DNA of 60,396 bases. It comes from JACPFV01 sp038043245 (GTDB taxonomy: Bacteria > Pseudomonadota > Gammaproteobacteria > Nevskiales > Nevskiaceae). The notes under the pieces were generated by a model that worked only from the letters and a program-made list of their open reading frames with translations, searched no databases and was not told where the DNA came from. The stretch spans positions 1 to 60,396 of the forward strand of contig JBBTCH010000005.1 in NCBI GenBank assembly GCA_038043245.1, written 5' to 3'. The translations under genes and the position numbers were made by a program. Shown piece after piece: positions 43,373 to 52,824 of this stretch (the stretch's first letter is position 1; the number at the start of each line of letters is the position of its first letter).

Positions 43373-44473
43373 TCAATTCCTTCCTGGATGTGCATTGAAA
43401 AACTGCCAGACCACTTCAGTAGTGTCGGGTCCGAGCGGATCAACAAACGTGTCCCTGGGATCGCCACCGGCGTAGTTGTGCGTCAGGCCCTGCACCTGCC
43501 AGAAATCCAGCAGCGGCTCACCCTCGCCGTCCAGGTAATGCTCGACGGTATAGGGGTAGTGGTACTGGTAGCCGAGCGCGCCGCCCGGGCAGGGGAAGTT
43601 GTTGTTGCGCACACACAGGTCGCCGCCGCGCGGTTCGCCGCCGGGGTTTTCGTCGGCGGCGAACGATTCGGTGGTGGCTGGCGTCTGCGGCACGCTCTGG
43701 TTGGCTTCGCCGTCGTCGACCAGGTCGTTGGTGCCCAGCCACTGGCGCGCGGCGATGAAGCCAAGCGGGAACACGTCGAGCGTGTCGGTGACGCCGTGGA
43801 ACACCAGCACCGGCATGCGTCGCGCGCGCGCGCCCATCGCCTGGTACGCCAGCTGGCCGGTCAGGTCCGCTCCCGTATAGGAAGTGCCGGCGATGACGCC
43901 AAGCGCGGCGTACAACTCGGGATAAGTCGCGCCCATGTTCGAAGTCATCGCACCGCCGGCGGAGATGCCGGCGACATAAACCCGCTGCGGATCTATGTCG
44001 TTCGCCGCCATCACTTCGCGGGTGATGCCGGCGATGGCGCAGGCTTCGCCGCTGTCGCGGGTCTGGCCCAGCGGCAGGAACCAGTTCCAGCAGCGCGAGC
44101 CGTTGCCGTCAATCTCCGCGCCCGAATTGCTGAACACCGCCTGCTCCGGATAGGCGACGAGGATGCCTTCGCGGTCGGCCAGCTCGTTCCAGCGCACGCC
44201 GTCGATCGCCTGCTGCGCGGTCTGCGTGCAACCGTGCAGATACACCACCAGCGGTCGCGGACCCGCGGGTACTGTCGCCGGCGTGTAGACGTAGTAATCG
44301 CGCGCGGGACAGGACTCTGACTCGAAGCGGTGCGCGGTGAGCCCGCTGTCGCCGGCGGGCGCAGGCTCCGCAGGTGACAGCGGCGCAGCCGGCGACGACG
44401 CGAGTACGGGCGGCTCGCTGCTGCCGCAGGCTGTCAGCACAACGCAGCACAGCAGCGTAGCGAAGCGTCTCAT
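43373..44473 (-). CDS. PHB-depolymerase-family esterase lipoprotein
   Basis: The 366-residue protein has a lipoprotein signal (VVLTAC, Cys16) and a Pro/Ala-rich linker. Its catalytic domain has PLVVYLHGCTQTAQQAI, RCWNWF, the nucleophile elbow GISAGGAM, an Asp in FHGVTDTLD and a His in GLTHNYAGG. This is the LpqC/PHB-depolymerase-like esterase group, and feruloyl or other plant-ester hydrolysis is also possible. It is 2 bp from the TonB receptor gene, consistent with hydrolysis at the cell surface coupled to uptake. Confidence 0.88.
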   Translation of the reverse strand: MRRFATLLCCVVLTACGSSEPPVLASSPAAPLSPAEPAPAGDSGLTAHRFESESCPARDYYVYTPATVPAGPRPLVVYLHGCTQTAQQAIDGVRWNELADREGILVAYPEQAVFSNSGAEIDGNGSRCWNWFLPLGQTRDSGEACAIAGITREVMAANDIDPQRVYVAGISAGGAMTSNMGATYPELYAALGVIAGTSYTGADLTGQLAYQAMGARARRMPVLVFHGVTDTLDVFPLGFIAARQWLGTNDLVDDGEANQSVPQTPATTESFAADENPGGEPRGGDLCVRNNNFPCPGGALGYQYHYPYTVEHYLDGEGEPLLDFWQVQGLTHNYAGGDPRDTFVDPLGPDTTEVVWQFFNAHPGRN

Positions 44474-44475
44474 GG

Positions 44476-47031
44476 CTAGAAACTCCAGCGCAGCTGGCCG
44501 TAGAAGCGGCGCGGCGGCTCGACGATGCCGACGAATTGCTTGGGCGACAGATCGCCCTGGCGGATGTATGTGATCTCGTCGGTCAGGTTCTCGCCGATGA
44601 TCTTGAAACTCCAGCCCTGTTTCGGGTTGCCGAAGCCGACGCTGGCGCGATAACGCCAGAACGCCTCCTGCACCTTGCGCTCATCGAGGTCGATGTCGGT
44701 GAACTGCTCGGAGGCGTATTCGGCGCTGACGATCAGATCGGGGCGGATGCCGGCGAGCTCGAACGTGGGCGTGACGAAGACGCTGATCGTGCTGTTGTAC
44801 TTGGGCGCGAAGGCGAACGGCTTGCCGGTGGCATCGCAGAAGGGCATCGAGCTGGAGTCGCGATCCGGCGGGCAGTCGTTTTTCTTGTGATCGAGATATT
44901 GCGTGTCGTTGAGGCCGAAGGTGCCAAACAGCTTCAGCCAGTTGGCCGCTTTCCAGGTGACATCACCCTCGATGCCCTGCGCGCGCGCCTTCGGCGCATT
45001 GATGACCTTGGTGATGCCCAGGCCGATGGTCTGCAAAGTCACGTCGCCGGTAGCGGGATCCACGCCGGTCGTCTGCGGCTCGCGCGTCAGCACCTGGAAG
45101 TCGCGCACTTCCATGTAGTACGCCGAGAGATTCAGCGCCAGCCGGCGTTCGAACAGGGTGCCTTTGATGTCAAAGCCATATTCCTTGGTGAACTCAGGCC
45201 CGAAGCCGAGCTGGTCCTCGACCTCGCGGAAGGCGAAGGCGTTGTAGCCGCCGGACTTGAATGAACGCGCGGCGTGCGCGAACAGACTCAAGCCTTCGGT
45301 CGGCTGCCAGTTGAGCGAGCCCTTGTACTGGAAGAACTTGTCCTCGCGTGCGCGCGCGGCCTCGAACTCGTCGATGCCGGCCGCCTTGAGCACGACGCCC
45401 GTGTCGGTGGTGTAGTGCGAATCCCAGCGCGCGTTCTTCTCTTCCTGGCTGTAGCGGCCACCGAGCTGCAGGGTGAAATCCGGGAAGAAGCGCCACTGCA
45501 CCTGCGAGAACAGCGCCTTGGTCTTGGAGAACTGTTCGAAATCCTGGCGCACGGTCTCGATCACTTCGGCCATGTTGAACAGTGGGTCGGTCGGCGGCAG
45601 GCCCAGGATCTCCGGCAGTCCCGGCGGGTCGTCGTCAGTGTTGCCGCTGCCTTCGGCGGCAGCGGTCAGCTCGAGGAAGGGCCCTACCGGAATCTCGAAA
45701 TCGAAGAACCCATTCTCGATGGCGGTGTTCTGCATGAAGCCGCCGATGAGGATGTCGCTGTCACCGAAGTTGAAGCCGAGGATATCGTTGAGTCCGAACA
45801 GGCCCGGCAGGCTCGGCGACAGCAGCCGCGCCTCGAAAGTCGTGGTCGGCGCGAAGTCGGCGCCGGTGCCGTTGAGCGCGTTGGCGGGCGAGAAATCGGT
45901 GTCGAGCTCGAACTCCGTGTTCATCTCCGAACGGCCGCCGAGCAGGGCCAGGGTCCAGTCGAAGAAGTCGCGGGTCCATTCGCCATTGAAGGTGCGGATC
46001 TCGGTGGTGCGCCGATCCGGGAAGTCGAGCGAGTTGATGCCGTTGCCGCCGACAAAGTCCACGTTCGGGTCGTACTTGCGCAGCGTCACCTTCATCGACT
46101 CGGTGATGTTGATCAGTTCGATGCCGGAGCCGAGCGAACCCAGTTGCGCCTGTTCATAGGTCAGCTTGAGCGAGGACTCCAGCAGGTTGGGGAACAGCAG
46201 CTTGGCGCGAAACCCCTGGTTGTCACGGCCCTGGGCGAACTCGTCGGCCCGCGCCGAGATCGCCTTGGTGGTGTTGAAGATGTAGCCGCGCTGGCTGTCG
46301 CTCATGCCGGCGACGCGCACGTTGAGGACGTCCGGGATCAGGGCGCCGCCGACGCCAAACTCGATGCGTCGGCGGTCGAATTCGCCGGCCTGGGCGTCGA
46401 CATAGCCTTTGAACTCCGGCGTCGGGTCCCTGGTGATGATGTGCAACAGACCGGCGGTGGTGTTCTTGCCGAAGGTGGTGCCCTGCGGGCCACGCAGCGC
46501 TTCGACGCGACTGATGTCGAACAGACCGGAGTTGAAGTACTCGACGCGGCCATAAGGGATGCCATCGATGGCAAGGCCGGCCGGCGGCTCGAACGCCTTG
46601 TTGTTGTTGTTGGTGGTGAAGCCGCGGATGCGCGGGATCATGAAGTAGCCGGCTTCCTCGACCTTGACGTTGGGCACGAACAGCATCGCCTCGCGCACGT
46701 TGGTGATGGCCATGTCGGCGATCATCTTCTCGTTGACCACCGAGATCGAGAGCGGCACGTCCTTGATGGATTCGTCGCCGCGCTTCTGCGCGGTGACGAC
46801 GATTTCTTCCAGGCCCTCGTCTTCCGTTTCGGCCGGCGCCGGCGGCGGCAACTCCGCGACCGGAACGGCGGCGGATTCCGCTGGCGCGGGCGGTGTCTCA
46901 GCGGCGGTCGTCGGCACCGGCTCGCTGGCTGGCGGCGCAGCCGATGCCTCCGGCTCCTGCGCCCACAACGGCGCGGCCAGAGGCAGAACCAGGGCACTCA
47001 GCAACAAACCTGTTTTCAACTTCGCGCTCAT
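44476..47031 (-). CDS. TonB-dependent outer-membrane receptor
   Basis: The 851-residue protein has a signal peptide (1-25), a Pro/Ala-rich linker to ~70 and a TonB box-like EEIVVTAQKR. The plug domain holds VEALRGPQGTTFGKNT, and a 22-strand barrel ends in aromatic Phe (YGQLRWSF). It imports a substrate by TonB energy. The context of esterase, hydrolase and MFS transporter suggests an ester, lipid or steroid-like substrate, not iron, but this is inference. The ATG at 47031 has GGAGGAG five bases upstream. Confidence 0.94.
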   Translation of the reverse strand: MSAKLKTGLLLSALVLPLAAPLWAQEPEASAAPPASEPVPTTAAETPPAPAESAAVPVAELPPPAPAETEDEGLEEIVVTAQKRGDESIKDVPLSISVVNEKMIADMAITNVREAMLFVPNVKVEEAGYFMIPRIRGFTTNNNNKAFEPPAGLAIDGIPYGRVEYFNSGLFDISRVEALRGPQGTTFGKNTTAGLLHIITRDPTPEFKGYVDAQAGEFDRRRIEFGVGGALIPDVLNVRVAGMSDSQRGYIFNTTKAISARADEFAQGRDNQGFRAKLLFPNLLESSLKLTYEQAQLGSLGSGIELINITESMKVTLRKYDPNVDFVGGNGINSLDFPDRRTTEIRTFNGEWTRDFFDWTLALLGGRSEMNTEFELDTDFSPANALNGTGADFAPTTTFEARLLSPSLPGLFGLNDILGFNFGDSDILIGGFMQNTAIENGFFDFEIPVGPFLELTAAAEGSGNTDDDPPGLPEILGLPPTDPLFNMAEVIETVRQDFEQFSKTKALFSQVQWRFFPDFTLQLGGRYSQEEKNARWDSHYTTDTGVVLKAAGIDEFEAARAREDKFFQYKGSLNWQPTEGLSLFAHAARSFKSGGYNAFAFREVEDQLGFGPEFTKEYGFDIKGTLFERRLALNLSAYYMEVRDFQVLTREPQTTGVDPATGDVTLQTIGLGITKVINAPKARAQGIEGDVTWKAANWLKLFGTFGLNDTQYLDHKKNDCPPDRDSSSMPFCDATGKPFAFAPKYNSTISVFVTPTFELAGIRPDLIVSAEYASEQFTDIDLDERKVQEAFWRYRASVGFGNPKQGWSFKIIGENLTDEITYIRQGDLSPKQFVGIVEPPRRFYGQLRWSF

Positions 47032-47074
47032 CGAACTCCTCCATTCCTGGCGCATTTATGGGTGACGCTTGGAT

Positions 47075-47734
47075 CTAACCTGCGGCGGCGACTCCGACGA
47101 TGCGCAAGGCCATCTGCGCGTAGTAATCGGCCACCTGCTTGGCACTCAGTTCGTACGCCGGCGTGTACCAATGGGCGACGCGGACGCCCATGCCGCCGAT
47201 GGCGTTGAGCGCCAGCTTCGGCTGCGCGACACGGAACACGCGCTGGCGGATCCCGCGCTGAATCAGATCCAGCAGCATCTGTTCGGACTGATGGCGCAGT
47301 TCCAGCGCCGCCGCCGCGAACTCCGGCAACAGGGCGTGAAGCTCGGCGTTGGCGACCACCGCCAGCATCGAAAAATCGGCGTGGAAGCGCACATGCGCGC
47401 GCACCAGGCCGGCCAGCTGCTCGGCCGGATCGGCCCCGCCGTCGAGCAGCGCCGCGCGCAGATGGCGCTGGTGCTCGTCGTGGCCGATCTTGACGATCTC
47501 GGCCAGCACGTGCTGCTTCGATGGGAAATGCGCGTACATCGTCGCCGGCTGCACGTCGGCGGTCTTGGCGATGTCACGCACCGAGGTGCCGCCGAAGCCG
47601 TGTTCGGCGAACAGCTCCAGTGCGGCATGCAGGATCACGCCGCGGGTGCCGGCCTTTTCCTCGCCGGGCAGCAGAATCTGTTGGGTCGCCAGACGTCGAT
47701 GCGCCTGTGCGACGGGTCCTCCCGCTTTTTTCAT
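47075..47734 (-). CDS. TetR-family regulator of the receptor cluster
   Basis: The 219-residue protein has a basic leader (MKKAGGPVAQAHRR) and a helix-turn-helix in ~30-75 (ILHAALELFAEHGFGGTSVR, ATMYAHFPSK), followed by a ligand domain. It precedes the TonB receptor gene on the same strand by 43 bp. A 16-bp palindrome lies 58 bp upstream of its start, so it probably controls itself and the downstream cluster. The ATG at 47734 is chosen over an upstream start that would run through the operator. Confidence 0.88.
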   Translation of the reverse strand: MKKAGGPVAQAHRRLATQQILLPGEEKAGTRGVILHAALELFAEHGFGGTSVRDIAKTADVQPATMYAHFPSKQHVLAEIVKIGHDEHQRHLRAALLDGGADPAEQLAGLVRAHVRFHADFSMLAVVANAELHALLPEFAAAALELRHQSEQMLLDLIQRGIRQRVFRVAQPKLALNAIGGMGVRVAHWYTPAYELSAKQVADYYAQMALRIVGVAAAG

Positions 47735-47791
47735 TGAAACAATCGTTCGCTTCTGATTATGGCGTTTTATAACCCGATAACCATAAAATTG

Positions 47792-47807
47792 CAACGAACG
47801 TTCGTTG
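47792..47807. promoter_or_regulatory. TetR-type operator palindrome
   Basis: CAACGAACGTTCGTTG is a perfect 16-bp palindrome upstream of the TetR gene and within 12 bp of the stop of the diguanylate cyclase gene. A related half-site AATCGTTCG lies nearer the start. The form is typical of TetR-family operators. Confidence 0.7.
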
Positions 47808-47817
47808 TTATTAGTGC

Positions 47818-48813
47818 TTACTCAAACCACGCCTCGACGCGGTTACGTCCCTCACGCTTGGCCTTGTACAGCGCCGCGTCGGCGTTGCGCAGCAGCTCGG
47901 CGAGGTCGCGGGTGTGGCTGCGCAGGCTGGCGACGCCGATGCTGATGGTGAACCCGAACTCGGTGGTGCCGGAACGCATGCGCTTTTCCATGATCTTCAA
48001 GCGCAGGCGTTGCGCCATCTCCAGCGCCGGTTCCTTGTTGGCGCGCGGCAGACCGATGGCGAATTCCTCGCCGCCGATGCGGCCGACGAAATCGATCTTG
48101 CGCACATGCTCCTGGCAGTGCTTCGCGAGCAGGACGATGGCCTGGTCGCCGACTTCGTGGCCGTAGGTGTCATTGATGTTCTTGAAGTGGTCAATGTCGA
48201 TCAGCATCATCGACAGCGGTTCGGCGAAGCGGCGTGCGCGCTCGATTTCCTGCGTCGCCAGTTCGGTGAAGTGGCCGCGGTTGAACAAGCCGGTGAGTGG
48301 ATCGCGGGTGGCGCGGCTGTACAGCGCCTGTTCGCGGCGCTTGAGTTCGGTGATGTCCTGGAACACCTCGACGAAGCCGAGCAGTTCGCCGGTCTCGCTG
48401 CGCACCACGTCCATGGTGGACATGGCGACGAAGGTTTCGCCGTTCTTGCGCACGCGGTTCTGTTCCTGCCGCGCGTGACGGTTGGTACGCACGAACTGGA
48501 TGGTTTTTTCCGGCGTGCCCTCGGTACGCAAGGCGTCGGTGAACAGCCGCGCGAACGGCACGCCGCGGATCTCGGCCTCGGTCCAGTTGGTGATGTTCTG
48601 CGCGCCGAGATTCCAGCTGCGCACGCGGCCTTCGCGGTCCAGCAGATAGATGCCGTAGGCGGTGATGTTGCGCACCATCTCGGCGTATTCATCCGGATTG
48701 GTGCGCAGCAGCGCCTCGTGGCGCGAGGGATTGATGTCGCCAAAACGGTCGCGCGCGGCCTCGTGCCGCGGCGTGGCGGCATTGGGTGCGGCAGGATTGG
48801 GCACTGCGTCCAT
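47818..48813 (-). CDS. PAS-GGDEF diguanylate cyclase
   Basis: The 331-residue protein has an N-terminal PAS domain (~40-165; AYGIYLLDREGRVRSWN, and VEVFQDITELKRRE). Its C-terminal GGDEF domain has RDPLTGLFNRGHF and the active-site variant GGEEF, which is catalytically competent in many enzymes. It should make cyclic di-GMP, probably in response to a PAS ligand or redox state. No inhibitory RxxD site is clear just before GGEEF. The start at 48813 is chosen for a compact N-terminus; RBS signals are weak. Confidence 0.93.
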   Translation of the reverse strand: MDAVPNPAAPNAATPRHEAARDRFGDINPSRHEALLRTNPDEYAEMVRNITAYGIYLLDREGRVRSWNLGAQNITNWTEAEIRGVPFARLFTDALRTEGTPEKTIQFVRTNRHARQEQNRVRKNGETFVAMSTMDVVRSETGELLGFVEVFQDITELKRREQALYSRATRDPLTGLFNRGHFTELATQEIERARRFAEPLSMMLIDIDHFKNINDTYGHEVGDQAIVLLAKHCQEHVRKIDFVGRIGGEEFAIGLPRANKEPALEMAQRLRLKIMEKRMRSGTTEFGFTISIGVASLRSHTRDLAELLRNADAALYKAKREGRNRVEAWFE

Positions 48814-48873
48814 GCACGACGATTCTAGCGCCGTTATGCTGCGCGGCCTTTTCGCCCGCACCGCTGCATTTCG

Positions 48874-49782
48874 ATGAATCGCCCCATCCTCGCCGCCGCC
48901 AGCGCCTATCTGCTCTGGGGCCTGTTTCCGATTTACTGGAAATCGCTGGAAGCAGTGCCGGTGCTGCAGATCGGCGCACACCGCCTGGTCTGGTGCGCAG
49001 TGTTCGTGTTCGGCTTTTTGCTCCTCAGCGCCGGCTGGCGCTGGATTCCCGCACTGCTGAAGCAGCCGAAGACGTTACGCCTGCTGCTGATCAGCGCGTC
49101 ACTCATCGGTGCCAACTGGTGGCTGTACATCTGGGGCGTCAACAACGGCCACATCGTCGAGACCAGTCTCGGCTATTTCATCAACCCGCTGGTCAGCGTC
49201 GCACTCGGCGTCCTCGTGCTGGGCGAACGGCTGCGTTCCGCGCAATGGCTCGCGGTGGCGCTGGCCGCCGCCGGTGTCTTGTACATGACGCTCGGATTCG
49301 GCCGGCTGCCGTGGATCGCACTGTGGCTGGCGTTTTCCTTCGGCAGCTACGGCTTGTGCCGCAAGCTCGCCGCAGTGGATTCGGTGCAGGGCCTGGCCGT
49401 CGAGAACAGCGTGTTACTGCTGCCTTCGTTGGCCATCATCGGCTGGGCGCACAGTCACGGCAGTGGCGCGTTCGGAAACCTGGGCGCGGGCACCGATACG
49501 CTGCTGGTACTCTCGGGACTGATCACCGCGATCCCGCTGGTGCTGTTTGCCTACGGCGCGCGCCGCATCCCGCTGTCGCAGATCGGCCTTCTGCAATACA
49601 TGGCGCCGACGCTGCAATTGATCTGCGGCGTGTTCCTTTATGACGAAGCCTTCACCCATACCCACGCGGTCGGTTTTTCCTTGATCTGGACTGCCCTGGC
49701 GATCTACGCGGCTGAAAGCCTGCTGTGGAGCCGCAAAAAAGCGCCGTCCACTGAAAAGACGCCAGCGACATCAGCCGCCTGA
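48874..49782 (+). CDS. rarD: EamA/RarD-family transporter
   Basis: The 302-residue protein has ten predicted helices and RarD blocks: SAYLLWGLFPIYWK at the start, NWWLYIWGVNNGHIVETSLGYF-like text in the middle and LLQYMAPTLQL near the end. It belongs to the drug/metabolite transporter superfamily; the substrate is unknown. Its stop lies inside the 3' end of the convergent waaA gene (12-bp overlap). Confidence 0.93.
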   Translation: MNRPILAAASAYLLWGLFPIYWKSLEAVPVLQIGAHRLVWCAVFVFGFLLLSAGWRWIPALLKQPKTLRLLLISASLIGANWWLYIWGVNNGHIVETSLGYFINPLVSVALGVLVLGERLRSAQWLAVALAAAGVLYMTLGFGRLPWIALWLAFSFGSYGLCRKLAAVDSVQGLAVENSVLLLPSLAIIGWAHSHGSGAFGNLGAGTDTLLVLSGLITAIPLVLFAYGARRIPLSQIGLLQYMAPTLQLICGVFLYDEAFTHTHAVGFSLIWTALAIYAAESLLWSRKKAPSTEKTPATSAA

Positions 49783-51024
49783 GGCTGAGACGTCCAACAG
49801 TTTCAGCAGCCGCGCCAGTGCACCGCGGTTGGCTTCCACCGCCTTGCGGCCGGCCTCGCCCATGCGCGAACACGTGGCGGGGTCGTTCAGCAGCCTGAGC
49901 ACATCGCCGCTCAAGTCCTCTACATCGCTTTCCTGTCCTGCGCCCGCTTCGGTCAGCAACTGGGCCGCGCCGAGAAAATTGTGCATGAAGGGACCGAACA
50001 ACACCGGCAATCCCAACGCCGCTGGCTCCAGCACGTTGTGGCCGCCGACCGGCACCAGGCTGCCGCCGACAAATGCCAGGTCGGCGGCGGCGAGATAGCT
50101 GAACATCTCGCCCATGCTGTCGCCTAAAAGAACCGCGTGCGCCGAAGAACCGGGCGCGCTGCGCCGCGTAAAACTCAAGCCGGATTTCTCGATGAGGCGC
50201 GCGACGCTGTCGAAACGCTGTGGGTGGCGCGGCACCAAAATCAGCAGCGCCTGCGGCAACTGCTGAAGAATCCGCCGATGCGTTTCGAGCAGCACGGCTT
50301 CTTCGCCTTCGTGCGTGCTCGCCGCGACCCATACCGGCCGCGCAGCACCGAGCTGGCGGCGCAGCTCAACACCGCGTGCGCGCTGCTCATCGGGCACCGC
50401 CAGCTCGAACTTGAGATTGCCCATGACGTCTACGCGCTGCGCGCCGAGCGCGCGGAAGCGTTCGGCGTCCAGCTCGCTCTGCGCAGCGATCCGCGTGGCG
50501 CAGGCCAGCACCTCGCCGATGAATCCACGGATGCGCGAATACCCCTTGAACGAGCGCGGCGACAAGCGTGCGTTGGCGATGGTCAGTGGGATGCCGCGCG
50601 CTTTCACCGCGTGTAAAAGATTCGGCCACAGCTCGGTTTCCATGAAAACGACCTGGCGCGGGCGGGCGCTGTCCAGGAAACGTCCCACCGCGCCCGGCAG
50701 GTCATAGGGCACATAGCTGTGGATCACGCGCCCTCCCAGCGCCGCGTGCACGCGCGCTGATCCGGTCGGCGTCATCGTCGTCATCCAGACATGGCCGTGG
50801 CCGTAGCGCGCGATCAGTTCATTCACCAGCGGCAAAGCCGACAGCGCCTCGCCGACACTGACCGCGTGCACCCAGACCGCAACGCCCGCCGGCGCCCGCG
50901 GCACAAAACCAAAACGCTCGGGCCAGCGCTGCCAGTAATCGCGCAGCGAAAACCCGCGCCAGATCAGGCGCAACAGCATGAACGGCGTCAGCAGATACAG
51001 CAGGGCAGTGTAGAGAACACGCAT
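49771..51024 (-). CDS. waaA: Kdo transferase (3-deoxy-D-manno-octulosonate transferase)
   Basis: The 417-residue GT30 enzyme has an N-terminal membrane anchor (residues 1-20), WVHAVSVGEALSALPLV, METELWPNLL, and the C-terminal donor-site block FVGGSLVPVGGHNVLEPAALGLPV. It adds Kdo to lipid A precursor at the inner membrane. It is divergent from the WaaE-like glycosyltransferase gene by 20 bp, and both belong to LPS-core synthesis. Confidence 0.97.
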   Translation of the reverse strand: MRVLYTALLYLLTPFMLLRLIWRGFSLRDYWQRWPERFGFVPRAPAGVAVWVHAVSVGEALSALPLVNELIARYGHGHVWMTTMTPTGSARVHAALGGRVIHSYVPYDLPGAVGRFLDSARPRQVVFMETELWPNLLHAVKARGIPLTIANARLSPRSFKGYSRIRGFIGEVLACATRIAAQSELDAERFRALGAQRVDVMGNLKFELAVPDEQRARGVELRRQLGAARPVWVAASTHEGEEAVLLETHRRILQQLPQALLILVPRHPQRFDSVARLIEKSGLSFTRRSAPGSSAHAVLLGDSMGEMFSYLAAADLAFVGGSLVPVGGHNVLEPAALGLPVLFGPFMHNFLGAAQLLTEAGAGQESDVEDLSGDVLRLLNDPATCSRMGEAGRKAVEANRGALARLLKLLDVSASGG

Positions 51025-51044
51025 AGGAACGCCATAATGCCCGC

Positions 51045-51812
51045 ATGAGTTCGCAAAAACCCAACGTGTCCGCGGTGTTGATCACGCTCAACGCCGCCGC
51101 GCACCTATCCGAATGCCTCGCCGGCCTGAAATGGTGCGATGAAATCGTCGTGCTCGACGGCGGCAGCACGGACGCCACTGAAAAAATCTGCCGCGAGTTC
51201 GGCGCGCGGGTTCACACCGAATTGCGCTGGCAAGGGTTCGGCGTGCAGAAAAACCGCGCAGTCGCCCTGGCCAGCAGTGAATGGGTTTTTTCGGTGGATG
51301 CCGACGAAATCTGCGGGCCGGAACTGCGTGCAGAAATCGAGCGCGCGCTGGCGGATGCCGGGAACACGGTGGCATTCGAGATGCCGCGGAGCTCGAGCTT
51401 CTGTGGCCACTGGATGCGTCATGGTGGCTGGTGGCCGGACTACGTCACGCGCCTGTTCCGCCGCGGCTCGGCACGCTTCTCCGATGACGTCGTGCACGAA
51501 CGCCTGATCGTCGAAGGCGTGACGCAACGGCTGCAAGAGCCGCTGCTGCACTACACCTACGACACGATGGCGCAAGCGCTGGAAAAACAGGACCGTTATT
51601 CGACGCTCGGCGCGCAGAAAGCCTTCGAGCAGGGCCAGCGGGCGACGCCGTTCAGCGCGCTGACGCACGGGCTGTGGACGTTCCTACGCACTTATTTCCT
51701 GCGGCTCGGGCTGCTCGACGGCCGCGCCGGCTGGATGCTGGCGAATTACAACGCGCGGACGACCTACCTGCGCTACCTCAAGCTTTGGCGGCTAGGCCAG
51801 ACAAGGCGCTGA
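51045..51812 (+). CDS. WaaE/KdtX-like family 2 glycosyltransferase
   Basis: The 255-residue GT2 enzyme has VSAVLITLNAAAHLSECL, the UDP-sugar region EIVVLDGGSTDAT and the DxD motif VDADE. HGGWWPDYVTRLFRRG follows, as in LPS-core glucosyltransferases such as WaaE. It probably adds a hexose to the inner core. Its 3' end overlaps the convergent heptosyltransferase gene by 35 bp. Confidence 0.92.
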   Translation: MSSQKPNVSAVLITLNAAAHLSECLAGLKWCDEIVVLDGGSTDATEKICREFGARVHTELRWQGFGVQKNRAVALASSEWVFSVDADEICGPELRAEIERALADAGNTVAFEMPRSSSFCGHWMRHGGWWPDYVTRLFRRGSARFSDDVVHERLIVEGVTQRLQEPLLHYTYDTMAQALEKQDRYSTLGAQKAFEQGQRATPFSALTHGLWTFLRTYFLRLGLLDGRAGWMLANYNARTTYLRYLKLWRLGQTRR

Positions 51813-52764
51813 GGACTGTTTCCACGCTCACGGTTGTCGGGCGGTTACGGTCAATCGTATTTTCTTGCGAACTGCGCAGATGGATCTGATGAGCGCCGAC
51901 CGTACCGGTCAGCGCCGGCAGCGTCGGGCCGTAGAGCGTCACTGACGGCGTCGCCAGCGCGGCCGCCAGGTGCGAAAGACCGGTGTCCACGCCCACCACG
52001 GATTTTGCGTGACCGAGCAACCCGGCGAGCTGCGTCAGGCTCTGGCGTTCGGGAACCTGGCCTTCGAATGCCGCAGCGATTTTCTGCGCCTGCCCGTGTT
52101 CAACCACCGTGCCCCAAGGCAACAACACCTTGAGCCCCCGCGCGCTCAACTCGCGCCCGAGTTGCTGCCAGTGCGCCAGCGGCCACTGCTTGCTGACCCA
52201 GGTCGTGGCGTGCAAAAAAACGACATAGGGCGCAGTCAGGTTCGGCGCAGCAAGGCGACTGCGGTCGAGCCCGAAATCCGCAGCGGTCTGCGGGACGACA
52301 TAACCCAGTGCCTGCGCAAACAACTGGCGTAGCCGGTCAACTGCATGTGCGTCTTCACGCGCCGCAATTCTGATTCGGCGCTGATAAAACGCAGCCGCTA
52401 AAAACTCGCGTGCGCTGCCAAAGCCGGGGCCGGCGCGCGGCCCGCGTGCAAGCGAAGACAGCCAGGCGCTTTTGAGCAGTCCTTGTGCATCAATCACCAG
52501 ATCGTAGGACTGGCGCTGCAATTCCTGCCTGAAATGCGCCCACTCGCCGCTGGCCCGGGCCGCACCGATGTCCCTGCGCCAGCGCCGCAGTGCGCAGGGG
52601 ATCACCCGCTGCACGGCGGGATGCCAGGCGGGGATCTCGGCGAAGGCTTCCTCGACCAGCCAGTCACACTGCAGGTCTGGCACGGCGTGCGCAGCGTCGG
52701 TGACCGCCGCCAGCGCATGCAGCACATCGCCCAATGAGGATGTCTTGACCACCAGCAGACGCAT
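51778..52764 (-). CDS. waaC: ADP-heptose:LPS heptosyltransferase I
   Basis: The 328-residue GT9 enzyme starts MRLLVVKTSSLGDVLHALAAV. It has DLVIDAQGLLKSAW, the acceptor/donor block VVFLHATTWVSKQWP and the C-terminal signature VVGVDTGLSHLAAAL with PSVTLYGPT, all typical of WaaC. It transfers the first heptose onto Kdo. It is divergent from the TPR gene. Confidence 0.96.
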   Translation of the reverse strand: MRLLVVKTSSLGDVLHALAAVTDAAHAVPDLQCDWLVEEAFAEIPAWHPAVQRVIPCALRRWRRDIGAARASGEWAHFRQELQRQSYDLVIDAQGLLKSAWLSSLARGPRAGPGFGSAREFLAAAFYQRRIRIAAREDAHAVDRLRQLFAQALGYVVPQTAADFGLDRSRLAAPNLTAPYVVFLHATTWVSKQWPLAHWQQLGRELSARGLKVLLPWGTVVEHGQAQKIAAAFEGQVPERQSLTQLAGLLGHAKSVVGVDTGLSHLAAALATPSVTLYGPTLPALTGTVGAHQIHLRSSQENTIDRNRPTTVSVETVLSALSGLAAKA

Positions 52765-52824
52765 CGGAGAACCCAAGTGATTGCGATATATTACGCGCTG
52801 AGATTTTTCTACCCCGAGGTTCGT

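Noticed and set aside
42623..44320. Plus-strand open frame of about 565 codons
   Set aside because: Antisense to two well-supported hydrolases; no domain visible.
45274..47208. Plus-strand open frame of about 644 codons
   Set aside because: Antisense to the TonB receptor, whose protein has clear plug and barrel features.
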